DNA of 64,000 nucleotides, taken from NCBI RefSeq assembly GCF_025144225.1, contig NZ_JALXXB010000001.1, positions 310,001 to 374,000 on the forward strand, in the 5' to 3' direction. Both the position numbers and the translations under genes were made by a program. The stretch comes from Aestuariimicrobium sp. p3-SID1156 (GTDB lineage: Bacteria > Actinomycetota > Actinomycetes > Propionibacteriales > Propionibacteriaceae). The notes beneath the pieces are model-generated. The model searched no databases, was not told the origin of the DNA, and saw nothing but the letters and a program-made list of their open reading frames with translations. Below, piece after piece: positions 8,794 through 15,981 of the stretch. Position 1 is the first letter of the stretch. Each line of letters opens with the position of its first letter.

Positions 8794-9723
8794 ATGACCC
8801 TCTCCCGTCGTGACCTCGGACATTGGGGGCTGGCCGCGGGGGCCGGACTCCTCGGCCTGGCCGGCTGCTCCACTGACGACCCGCTCGCACCCGCCACGAG
8901 CGGAGGGGATGCCGGGAGTCAGGCTGCGGGCGTCCTCGTGGTCGGATCGCAGCAGTACTACTCGAACGAGATCATCGCCGAGCTCTATGCGCAGGTGCTG
9001 GAGAAGGCCGGCCTGACGGTGAAACGGCAGTACCAGATCGGCCAGCGCGAGGTGTACCTGCCCGAGATCAAGGCCGGCAGGATCGACGTCTTCCCCGAGT
9101 ACACCGGCAACCTGATGCAGTACCTGGACAAGAACGCGAAGGCGACCGATGAGGCCGGGATCCAGGAGGCGATCAGCAAGGCCCTGCCCGATGGCCTGCG
9201 GGTGCTGAAGCCCGCGACGGCCTCGGACCAGGATTCCTACACCGTGACCCCGGAGTTCGCCGCCAAGCACGGGCTGAAGTCCATCGCCGACCTGGCCAAG
9301 GCGGGGAAGGTGAAGATCGCCGCCAACAGCGAGTTCGCCGAGCGTCCCTACGGGCCGAAGGGAGCGAAGTCGGCCTACGGGATCGACGTGGAGGTGCTGC
9401 CCGTGGAGGATTCCGGCGGCCCGCTGACGGTCAAGGCGCTGCTCGACGGCAAGGCGCAGGTCGCCGACCTGTACACCGCCAGCCCCGTGATCGCCGAGAA
9501 GAAGCTGGTGGTGCTGGAGGATCCGAAGAACCTGATCCTCCCGCAGCAGGTGGTGCCGGTGGTGTCGAAGAAGGTCGATGACAAGGCCGCCGGTGTGATC
9601 GATGCGGTGAACGCAAAACTGACCCCGGAGGTGCTGCAGAAGCTGAACGCGCAGTCGGTGAGCGAGAAGAAGAAGTCCAAGGAGATCGCTTCGGGTTGGC
9701 TCACGGAGCAGGGGCTCCTCTGA
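8794..9723 (+). CDS. osmoprotectant-type ABC substrate-binding lipoprotein
   Basis: A 309-residue extracytoplasmic solute receptor. The N-terminus is MTLSRRDLGHWG followed by a hydrophobic run and lipobox GLAGC, so it is lipid-anchored; the RRD context resembles a Tat-type leader. The mature part starts VVGSQQYYSNEIIAELYAQ and contains GRIDVFPEYTGNLMQYL, the OpuAC/QAT family signature where an acidic/aromatic pocket forms. It completes the ATPase-permease-permease set 55 bases upstream. GAAAGGA precedes the ATG; an upstream ATG in frame at 8755 has no good ribosome site. The ligand is not determinable by eye. Confidence 0.9.
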   Translation: MTLSRRDLGHWGLAAGAGLLGLAGCSTDDPLAPATSGGDAGSQAAGVLVVGSQQYYSNEIIAELYAQVLEKAGLTVKRQYQIGQREVYLPEIKAGRIDVFPEYTGNLMQYLDKNAKATDEAGIQEAISKALPDGLRVLKPATASDQDSYTVTPEFAAKHGLKSIADLAKAGKVKIAANSEFAERPYGPKGAKSAYGIDVEVLPVEDSGGPLTVKALLDGKAQVADLYTASPVIAEKKLVVLEDPKNLILPQQVVPVVSKKVDDKAAGVIDAVNAKLTPEVLQKLNAQSVSEKKKSKEIASGWLTEQGLL

Positions 9724-9799
9724 TAGCGAACCATGATTCGTATTTTGCGTCCCCGCTGCAGCGAGGCCGGCGACGGTTGAACGCCAGGTGAACGACGGC

Positions 9800-10177
9800 T
9801 TAAACCTTGGCTGGCTCCTGCCTGGGGGTTGACCCCGAGTCGCCCTCGACGGTGACAATCTCATCGCTGTTCACCCGCGACCCCCAGATGCACTTGTCCT
9901 GCCGTCGCCGAACATTTGACGACTCCGGCACGACGAGCTGCAGGAGAGCTGGGACCTTGGCCACGGCCAGTCCATGGAGGAGTGCGGCTGACTCCAGCCC
10001 CAGGATCCCGGTCTCCTGGCGCGCCAGCGCGAGATGTTGCTGGCGCGGTGACTTGAGGACCTCGCGCGTGTAGCGGCCCCTGCCGACGCGATGGAGCTTG
10101 CCCGCGCTGACCTGGCCTCGGATGTCGGCATCGGTGAGCCCGGTGGCGAGGAGGGCTGCGCGGGTGAGGTAGGTCAT
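9800..10177 (-). pseudogene. truncated AbiEi-like antitoxin-domain protein
   Basis: A 125-residue frame starting MTYLTRAALLATGLTDADIR, which resembles the N-terminal winged-helix of 'type IV TA AbiEi family antitoxin domain' proteins: helix, GKLHRVGRGRYT wing, then ALARQETGILGLESAALLHGLA. Family members in actinobacteria are commonly about 280-300 residues with a nuclease-like C-terminal half; here the frame stops soon after the N-terminal third. No partner AbiEii toxin lies nearby. It may be a remnant or a short stand-alone DNA-binding protein. The adjoining repeat and gene scraps favour decay. Confidence 0.5.
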
Positions 10178-10271
10178 GCGTCCATCCACGCGGATTCGGT
10201 TCAGGGGTACAACCCCCCGGGCACCGATCTGTGGACAACTTCGGGGTGGCCGCCGACTCTGTTTTGTCAGA

Positions 10272-10331
10272 TGAACCTTCTTTGTGGATCTGACCCTGCT
10301 GCAGCAGGTTCATCTGGATGAAGCAGGTTCA
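10272..10331. repeat. 60-bp nested-palindrome repeat, copy B
   Basis: A 60-base element whose outer arms begin TGAACCTTCTTTG and end GAAGCAGGTTCA, and whose centre TGACCCTGCTGCAGCAGGTTCA is itself a near-palindrome. It aligns without gaps to 33418-33477 with 49 of 60 bases identical (counted by eye). It lies in the gap between the AbiEi-like remnant and tRNA-Ser. Its function is unknown; it may be a mobile palindromic unit or a terminator-like structure. Confidence 0.75.
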
Positions 10332-10357
10332 CCTGCGTGGGCGGGCCTGCGGAGTGG

Positions 10358-10392
10358 GCGGGGCCTGTGGATGGCGCGGGGCCTGTGGATGG
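10358..10392. repeat. two-copy 17-bp tandem repeat
   Basis: GCGGGGCCTGTGGATGG occurs at 10358-10374 and again at 10376-10392, separated by one base. It lies in GC-rich non-coding sequence between the palindromic repeat and tRNA-Ser. A third degenerate unit may precede it. No coding role is seen. Confidence 0.6.
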
Positions 10393-10434
10393 GGCGGGCG
10401 CGTCGGTGACGACGAGTGCACCCAGATGCTGCAA

Positions 10435-10464
10435 CGCCCCCGCCGGATCAATCCGGCGGGGGCG
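10435..10464 (-). terminator. terminator hairpin after tRNA-Ser
   Basis: A perfect 13-bp GC-rich stem (CGCCCCCGCCGGA / TCCGGCGGGGGCG) with a 4-base loop sits 7 bases beyond the tRNA-Ser CCA end. The following minus-strand bases TTGC are only weakly T-rich, as is common in high-GC bacteria. Confidence 0.75.
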
Positions 10465-10471
10465 TCCCGTA

Positions 10472-10559
10472 TGGCGGAGGATACGAGATTTGAACTCGTG
10501 AGGGCGTGAACCCAACCCGCTTTCCAAGCGAGCGCCATAGGCCTCTAGGCGAATCCTCC
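10472..10559 (-). tRNA. serT: tRNA-Ser(GGA)
   Basis: On the minus strand an 88-nt class II tRNA can be folded. The acceptor stem is GGAGGAT/ATCCTCC with discriminator G and an encoded CCA. The anticodon loop is TTGGAAA, giving anticodon GGA, followed by a long variable arm and the T-arm ACGAGTTCAAATCTCGT. It decodes UCC/UCU serine codons. It stands alone and is followed by its own terminator hairpin. The 3' side adjoins the repeat-rich scrap zone, as often happens at integration sites, although no direct att repeat of the tRNA end was found. The gene symbol is nominal. Confidence 0.95.
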
Positions 10560-10579
10560 GTCGTCCAGCATAACCGAGG

Positions 10580-10966
10580 TCATGCCCCAGAGGCCAACTG
10601 GCCCTCGCCCGACCGGGGGAACAGCCTCGCGAGTTCCTCGACCGTCCTTGCGAGCAGGTACCCGGACGCGCGGTAGAGCGCCGTCTGGGCGCCTTCCACC
10701 ACCAGCTCCGCCAGGCGTGGGGCCCAGCGCGCCAGGTGATCGTGCACGAAGCGCGCCACGGCGTCCACCAGGGCAGCCTGGCCGCCGACATCCCCGCCCT
10801 CGGACGCCCGGAGCGCCGCGACGCAGAGTTCGCCGATGAAGGCCAGTTCCAGCCCGATGTGATCGTCCGGCTCCTGGTTGACCGCCCCCAGCACGTCAGA
10901 CGGTGCCGCATCGACCACCGACGCCCGGAGCTCATCGAGGTCTCGGTGATCGGGACTGCGTGGCAT
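10580..10966 (-). pseudogene. C-terminal fragment of a TorD/NarJ-family chaperone
   Basis: A 128-residue frame that matches the C-terminal half of TorD-type molybdoenzyme chaperones. NQEPDDHIGLELAFIGELC corresponds to the family's E-x-x-DH-x-x-x-EL-x-F signature, and HDHLARWAPRLAELVVEGAQTALYRAS to the conserved H-L-x-x-W-x-P helix. Complete members have about 180-220 residues, so the N-terminal 70-90 residues are missing. In frame, a TGA stop lies 24-21 bases before the ATG at 10966. No molybdoenzyme gene is in the window. It abuts an iron-sulfur protein fragment pointing the other way. Alternatively it could be an unusually short intact member. Confidence 0.55.
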
Positions 10967-11208
10967 CCTGCCCCGTTGATGCCATCACTGTGACCGGGCG
11001 TCTGGGCTGGGAGCCGGTGATCGCGGGCCGACCGATCCCGCTCGCCAGACTCGACACCAGGGAATGCGACAGGTGCCGGGCGACCATTCCGCGGGGGCAG
11101 TCCCACTGCGATCCCTGTCGCCGACGCGTGGCCGAACCGTTCCGGGCACACCTGCCCGAACACGTCCGCGCCGCCCTCCCGCAGCACTGGCGGGATCGGC
11201 TGGGCTGA
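10951..11208 (+). pseudogene. C-terminal fragment of a 4Fe-4S ferredoxin-like protein
   Basis: The reading frame begins RDCVASCPVDAITVTGRLGW: CxxxCPVDAI is the second half of a classical ferredoxin cluster motif, but the expected preceding CxxCxxC is absent because upstream sequence in this frame is the antisense of the TorD fragment. It continues with CDRCRATIPRGQSHCDPC, a CxxC...CxxC zinc- or cluster-binding pair, and ends RAALPQHWRDRLG. TorD and such iron-sulfur subunits are encoded together in anaerobic respiratory or formate dehydrogenase loci, so the pair looks like a relic. If it is still translated, the only in-frame start after the motif is GTG at 10990, giving a 72-residue protein. 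Confidence 0.5.
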
Positions 11209-11251
11209 CGGCCGTTCGACCCCCTTGGCCGGGTGCCCTACACTGGATGAA

Positions 11252-11339
11252 GGTCCCTCGTGCGGCGATATCTCGCCCAACCCCCCCAGGGTCGGAAGAC
11301 AGCAAGGGTAAGTGAGCTCTTTCGGGTGCGCGGGGGGCC
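11252..11339 (+). ncRNA. ffs: signal recognition particle RNA, small bacterial type (4.5S)
   Basis: A single long hairpin. GGTCCCTCGTGC at the 5' end pairs with GCGCGGGGGGCC at the 3' end, and the apex carries GGGTCGGAAGACAGCAAGGG, matching the conserved SRP helix 8 symmetric and asymmetric loops (GGAAG...AGCA). It scaffolds Ffh for targeting membrane proteins. Its position just upstream of dnaX is common in actinobacteria. The exact ends are uncertain by a few bases. The 240 bases from here to dnaX hold no convincing gene. Confidence 0.88.
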
Positions 11340-11569
11340 CCTTCATGTCTCCAGCCTTCGCCCCCGGGTCTTCCTGGCGTCTGGACTGCGCCCCTCCGCC
11401 TTCACCGGTTTGCCCGGGTTCCATGCTCCTGCTTGCGGTATGTCCGAGCAGGTACAGACAACTCAAGCAAACGCGCCTGGGGGGTGGGCGAGCGGTGGCC
11501 GAGCGGCCATCCGGCCGTTGCCGGCTCACCCTGCGTCCACAGGCGGCAAGCCCTGTCATACCCCTCGTC

Positions 11570-11575
11570 TAGAGT
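11570..11575 (+). promoter_or_regulatory. -10 element of probable leaderless dnaX
   Basis: TAGAGT matches TANNNT and ends 7 bases before the GTG start of dnaX. There is no Shine-Dalgarno-like sequence in that interval, so transcription probably starts at the GTG. Confidence 0.45.
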
Positions 11576-11582
11576 TGCCGAC

Positions 11583-13946
11583 GTGGACGACACCTACGAC
11601 GACAGCGACGACCCGGAGGTCGAGCCCTGGGACGAACCGGGGGAGGGCCTCTTCGACGAGCCGGTCACCCAGGAGGGGCCGGGTCTCTTCGACGACGAGC
11701 CTGACGAGGCCTCCGTTGACGCTGCCGTTGCCCCCGCTGGCGAGCCCGCACTCGAAGTCGCCGACGAACCGGCCCATGCTGCCGCGACACCACCCCAGCC
11801 CGAGCCGCAGCCGCTCGCAGCGCCCAGCTCGAAGCCCCGAGCGCAGCGTCCCACAGAAGAGGTCGCGGCCCCGCTGGCGCTCTACCGCCGCTACCGCCCC
11901 GACACCTTCGACGAGGTGATCGGGCAGGAGCATGTCACCGAACCGCTCAAGCGCGCGCTGACCAACAACAAGGTCAACCACGCCTACCTGTTCAGCGGCC
12001 CGCGCGGTTGCGGCAAGACGACCTCCGCGCGCATCCTGGCCCGCTCGCTCAACTGTGAGCAGGGCCCCACGCCCGTCCCGTGCGGGAAGTGCCAGAGCTG
12101 CCTCGACCTCGCTCGCGGCGGCCCCGGTTCCATCGACGTGATCGAGATGGACGCCGCCTCCAATGGTGGGGTTGAGGACGCCCGTGACCTGCGTGAACGC
12201 GCCTTTTTCGCGCCGGTCCAGAGTCGCTACAAGATCTACATCGTCGACGAAGCGCACATGGTCACCACGGCCGGCTTCAACGCGCTGCTGAAGCTGGTCG
12301 AGGAGCCGCCGCCGCATGTGAAGTTCATTTTCGCGACCACTGAACCGGAGAAGGTGATCGGGACCATCCGTTCCCGCACCCATCACTACCCGTTCCGGCT
12401 CGTCCCGCCGAAGGTGCTGGTCAACCACCTCTCCACGCTGTGCCAGAAGGAGATGGTGAACGTCGACCCGGAGGTGCTGCCGCTGGTGGTCCGCGCAGGC
12501 GCGGGCTCGGTGCGTGACTCGCTCTCTGTGCTCGACCAGCTGCTCGGTGCCGCCGGGGAGCACGGCGTGGAGTACGAGTCAGCTGCCGCGCTGCTGGGCT
12601 ACACCCCGGACGCCCTCCTGGACGAGATCGTGGACGCCTTCGCCGCGCGCGATGGTCGGGGCGTCTTCGCGACCATCGACAAGGTCATCGAGGTCGGCCA
12701 GGACCCACGGCGCTTCGCCGAGGACCTGCTGCACCGCCTGCGTGACCTGGTCATCGTCGCTGCTGTTCCGGACGCGGTGAGTTCCGGCCTGATCGAAGTC
12801 TCCGGCGACCAGGCCGAACGCCTCAGCCTGCAAGCGGCCGCCATGGGAGCCGGCGAACTCACCCGCGCCGCCGAGGTCATCGCCGAGGGGCTCACGGAGA
12901 TGCGCGGCACCACCGCCCCCCGCCTCCACCTGGAACTGATGTGCTCCCGCGTGCTCCTGCCAGGGGCCGACGTCGATGATCGCGGCATCCACGCCCGGCT
13001 GGAGCGGCTCGAGCGCCGCCTGGCCGAGGGCGGCGTGCCCGTCACCCACCGTGAGGAGCAGCCCGCCCCCGAGCCTCGTCAGGAGTGGACCGACACCCGT
13101 CCTGCGGCGCACGAGCAGCAGACACCGCCGACCCAGCAGCCCGAGCGACCTGCACAGCCTGAGGGGCCACCAACCCAGCCAACCGCGCCGCCCTCCCAGG
13201 ACGCGCCGCGTCAGCGACCGGCCCGGCAGCGCCCCGCCCAGCCCCCGCCATCGCGGGGGGAGAACCTCCCCGAGAACGTGGTGGCCCTGCGGGGCGGCCA
13301 GCCGTCGAACTCGGCCCCCGCGGGGACCATCGACACCGCCCGCATGCGCCAGGAATGGCCGCGCGTGCTGGATGAGGTCCAGAGGCGGCGCAGGTTCACC
13401 TGGATCCTGCTCAGCCAGAACGCGCAGGTCGCCTCGGTCGAGAACGGCGTGCTCACCCTCGCCTTCGCCAACCCCGGCGCCCGCGACCGTTTCAACAGCT
13501 CCGGCTCGCACGACCTGCTTCGGGATGCCATCGTCGAGACCCTCGGCGCCGACCTCAAGATCATCACCACCGGCGACGGCGACGGCCCGCGCGGCCCGTC
13601 GGGGAACGCCAGCGGCCCGAGCCAGCAGCGACACCACCCCGAGCAGCGGACGCAACAGCACGCGCCGCAGGAGCGTCCGCTGCACCCGCACGAGCCCCCG
13701 CCCCACGATGACGAGGTGCCGCCGCCTCCCGACGAGGAGCCTGAGCCGGAGCAGCCCCACCGCTTCAGCGAGGCCGCCCGGGCGGCAGCACGTCAGCCCT
13801 TGACCCAGACCAACGGCGCCCAGGCGCGCCCTGAGGACGCCGGGGAGTCGCGCGATGACGTGGAGCTCGACGAGGCCGGCGACGATGCCGTCGAGCTGAT
13901 CCTGCGCGAGCTGGGCGGGGAGATCATCGAGCAGGAACAGCGTTAA
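11583..13946 (+). CDS. dnaX: DNA polymerase III gamma/tau subunit
   Basis: A 787-residue clamp-loader subunit. The core begins PLALYRRYRPDTFDEVIGQEHV near residue 98, followed by Walker A GPRGCGKT, the zinc-binding cysteines CEQGPTPVPCGKCQSC, Walker B-like KIYIVDEAHM and the sensor region FIFATTEPEKV. The tail after about residue 480 is Pro/Gln-rich and ends in an acidic tau-like region. Unusual is an acidic, probably disordered, N-terminal extension of about 96 residues containing GLFDEP and GLFDDEP. It cannot be trimmed, because no ATG, GTG or TTG occurs in frame between 11583 and the conserved core. The GTG start has a TAGAGT hexamer 7 bases upstream and no ribosome site. Confidence 0.95.
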   Translation: MDDTYDDSDDPEVEPWDEPGEGLFDEPVTQEGPGLFDDEPDEASVDAAVAPAGEPALEVADEPAHAAATPPQPEPQPLAAPSSKPRAQRPTEEVAAPLALYRRYRPDTFDEVIGQEHVTEPLKRALTNNKVNHAYLFSGPRGCGKTTSARILARSLNCEQGPTPVPCGKCQSCLDLARGGPGSIDVIEMDAASNGGVEDARDLRERAFFAPVQSRYKIYIVDEAHMVTTAGFNALLKLVEEPPPHVKFIFATTEPEKVIGTIRSRTHHYPFRLVPPKVLVNHLSTLCQKEMVNVDPEVLPLVVRAGAGSVRDSLSVLDQLLGAAGEHGVEYESAAALLGYTPDALLDEIVDAFAARDGRGVFATIDKVIEVGQDPRRFAEDLLHRLRDLVIVAAVPDAVSSGLIEVSGDQAERLSLQAAAMGAGELTRAAEVIAEGLTEMRGTTAPRLHLELMCSRVLLPGADVDDRGIHARLERLERRLAEGGVPVTHREEQPAPEPRQEWTDTRPAAHEQQTPPTQQPERPAQPEGPPTQPTAPPSQDAPRQRPARQRPAQPPPSRGENLPENVVALRGGQPSNSAPAGTIDTARMRQEWPRVLDEVQRRRRFTWILLSQNAQVASVENGVLTLAFANPGARDRFNSSGSHDLLRDAIVETLGADLKIITTGDGDGPRGPSGNASGPSQQRHHPEQRTQQHAPQERPLHPHEPPPHDDEVPPPPDEEPEPEQPHRFSEAARAAARQPLTQTNGAQARPEDAGESRDDVELDEAGDDAVELILRELGGEIIEQEQR

Positions 13947-14022
13947 CCCCGAGCGTCCCCTCCACCGACCTGCGACACCACACGCCTCCTACGATGGGGG
14001 CACCACCACCGAAAGGATCCGC

Positions 14023-14334
14023 ATGTTCCCCGAAGGCATGGACATGAACGCCCTGCTCCAGCAGGCCCAGGCGATGCAGGCCCAGATGGCCGAGGCGCAG
14101 CAGAAGATGGCGTCCACGGAGTACACCGGTTCCGCCGGCGGCGACCTGGTCAAGGCGACCGTCACCGGCACCGGCGAGCTGACGGCGCTGTCCATCAAGC
14201 CCGAGGCCTGCGACCCGGAGGACACCGAGACCCTCGCCGACCTGGTCATCGCTGCCGTCCGCGATGCCAACGGTCAGGCCCAGCAGGCAGCCGCGGCCGC
14301 CATGCCGCAGATCCCGGGCGGCCTGGGCTTCTGA
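14023..14334 (+). CDS. ybaB: YbaB/EbfC family nucleoid-associated protein
   Basis: A 103-residue DNA-binding protein. The N-terminal helix is very Gln/Met/Ala-rich (NALLQQAQAMQAQMAEAQQKM), followed by a beta region GDLVKATVTGTGELTALSIKPEA and an acidic helix, which together are the YbaB fold. It binds DNA as a dimer, probably near the nucleoid. GAAAGGA lies 7 bases before the ATG. The order dnaX-ybaB with recR nearby is conserved widely, but here recR is on the opposite strand and converges with ybaB. A short CTGGGCT/AGCCCAG hairpin (14323-14340) spans the stop codon and may help termination. Confidence 0.95.
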   Translation: MFPEGMDMNALLQQAQAMQAQMAEAQQKMASTEYTGSAGGDLVKATVTGTGELTALSIKPEACDPEDTETLADLVIAAVRDANGQAQQAAAAAMPQIPGGLGF

Positions 14335-14367
14335 GCCCAGCAACCTCCCAGCCCGGGCCGAACAGGC

Positions 14368-14967
14368 TCAGGAATTCACATAGCGGCGACCATCGAGTGC
14401 CCGGCCGAGGGTGACCTCGTCGGCGTACTCGAGGTCGCCACCCACCGGCAGGCCGCTGGCCAGGCGAGACACCTTCACGCCCATCGGCAGCAGCAGCCGT
14501 GACAGGTAGGCAGCGGTCGCCTCGCCCTCGACATTGGGGTCGGTGGCCAGGATGACCTCCTCCACCGTCCCGTCGCCCAGGCGCATGCACAGTTCACGAA
14601 TGTGCAGGTCAGCGGGGCCACGCCCATCAATCGGCGAAATCGAGCCCCCCAGCACGTGGTAGAGGCCGCGGAACTCCCGCGTCCGCTCGATGGCCATCAC
14701 GTCCTTGGACTCCTCGACCACGCAGATCGCCGTCGCGTCACGACGCGGGTCGCGACAGACCCGGCAGCGCTCGTCCTCGGAGACGTTGAAACAGACATCG
14801 CAGAACTTGGCCCGCGCCTTCACCTCGCGCAGGGTGTCGGCCAGGTGGTGCACATCCTCCACCGGCGCATCAAGCAGGTGGAAGGCGATCCGCTGGGCAC
14901 TCTTGGGGCCGATCCCGGGCAACTGGCCCAGGGCATCAATCAGGTCCTGGATCGGGCCTTCGTACAC
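14368..14967 (-). CDS. recR: recombination mediator RecR
   Basis: A 199-residue RecR of normal length: helix-hairpin-helix [20 protein letters not shown], four-cysteine zinc finger [18 protein letters not shown], then a Toprim domain with [16 protein letters not shown]. It loads RecA with RecF/RecO on gapped DNA. The start is GTG at 14967, with AGGAGATGAC just before it. Usually recR follows ybaB in the same direction; here it is inverted relative to dnaX-ybaB, leaving 33 bases between the convergent stop codons, so a local inversion is inferred. Confidence 0.95.
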   Translation of the reverse strand: MYEGPIQDLIDALGQLPGIGPKSAQRIAFHLLDAPVEDVHHLADTLREVKARAKFCDVCFNVSEDERCRVCRDPRRDATAICVVEESKDVMAIERTREFRGLYHVLGGSISPIDGRGPADLHIRELCMRLGDGTVEEVILATDPNVEGEATAAYLSRLLLPMGVKVSRLASGLPVGGDLEYADEVTLGRALDGRRYVNS

Positions 14968-15021
14968 GTCATCTCCTGCGGTGGGGCGTCCCCATGCCGG
15001 TCGCGGCAGGGCCCGCCCAGT

Positions 15022-15981
15022 CTACGTCGCCGACCCGACGCTTCCGGCCGCCGCGCGCGCTGCCTCCACGGCAGAACGGATCCCGGAGGGGTCCTCCGAG
15101 CGCCCCGCATCAGTCGGGTTCGCCGCCACCGCGTCCCGAGCCACGGACGCCTCCACCCCGGCGAGCAGTGAGACCAGCGCCACCCGCACCTCCCCGCCGC
15201 TCGCCTCGAGTGCTGCCGCACAGGCAGCAGGGTCGGCGTCGGTGGCCTGCTGCAGCATCCGCACCGAGCGCGCCTTGAGCTTCTCGTTGGTCGGCATCAT
15301 GTCGATCATCAGGTTGGAGTACGTCTTGCCCAACCGGATCATCGCCGCCGTCGACATGGTGTTGAGCACCACCTTCTGAGCCGTCGCGGCCTTCATCCGC
15401 GTCGACCCGGTGACCACCTCCGGCCCGGTGTCGGGCAGGATCGCCACATCGGCGAGCTCGGCGAGCGGGGCATTCGGGTTGGACGAGACCAGCACCGTGC
15501 CCAGCCCGCGCTCCCGGGCAGCGGCCAGCGCCCCGCGGACGTAGGGCGTCCGACCGCTGGCGGCCAGACCGATGATCAGGTCGTTGTCGCCAGCCCCGCT
15601 CACGACCTCGGCGCCGGAGTCGGCATCGTCCTCGGCGCCCTCGACAGCCTTCACCATCGCACCCGCACCGCCGGCCAGGTGCCCCTGGAACTGGTCGCTG
15701 CCGACGTGGTAGGTCGGCAGCAGCTCGACCGCATCCAAGATGCCCATCCGGCCCGAGGTCCCGGAACCGACGTAGTGGACGGTGCCCCCGGCTGACAGGC
15801 AGGCGATCACCAGGTCGGCGGCCCGCGCGATGTCGGCGGCCACGGCCTCCACTGCCCCGTGCACGGCGGCGTCTGCGGCGACGATCCGTTCCACGACCTG
15901 CGCAGTGGGCAGGGTGTCGATGTCGACGGTGTCCGGGCTGCGCTGCTCCGTGGACCAGGTGAGCTGCTCGGGGTTGGTCAT
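15022..15981 (-). CDS. murQ: N-acetylmuramic acid 6-phosphate etherase
   Basis: A 319-residue SIS-domain lyase that removes D-lactate from MurNAc-6-phosphate to give GlcNAc-6-phosphate. Visible signatures are GGTVHYVGSGTSGRMGILDAVE, GHLAGGAGAMVKAVEGAEDDA (containing the catalytic glutamate region) and TGSTRMKAATAQKVVLNTMST. The C-terminal helical subdomain DPAACAAALEASGGEVRVALV is the usual substrate-binding tail. Its ATG overlaps the anmK stop by one base, so the two are a coupled operon. It is cytoplasmic. Together with AnmK it forms the kinase-etherase end of the recycling pathway. Confidence 0.95.
   Translation of the reverse strand: MTNPEQLTWSTEQRSPDTVDIDTLPTAQVVERIVAADAAVHGAVEAVAADIARAADLVIACLSAGGTVHYVGSGTSGRMGILDAVELLPTYHVGSDQFQGHLAGGAGAMVKAVEGAEDDADSGAEVVSGAGDNDLIIGLAASGRTPYVRGALAAARERGLGTVLVSSNPNAPLAELADVAILPDTGPEVVTGSTRMKAATAQKVVLNTMSTAAMIRLGKTYSNLMIDMMPTNEKLKARSVRMLQQATDADPAACAAALEASGGEVRVALVSLLAGVEASVARDAVAANPTDAGRSEDPSGIRSAVEAARAAAGSVGSAT

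Noticed and set aside
7768-9864. A 698-codon minus-strand open frame across the osmoprotectant permease and receptor genes
   Set aside because: It is antisense to three clear ABC transporter genes; composition is Gln/His/Arg-rich without motifs.
10475-10559. tRNA-Ser as the attachment site of an integrated element
   Set aside because: No integrase is present and no direct repeat of the tRNA 3' end was found within the window, although the remnants nearby keep the idea open.
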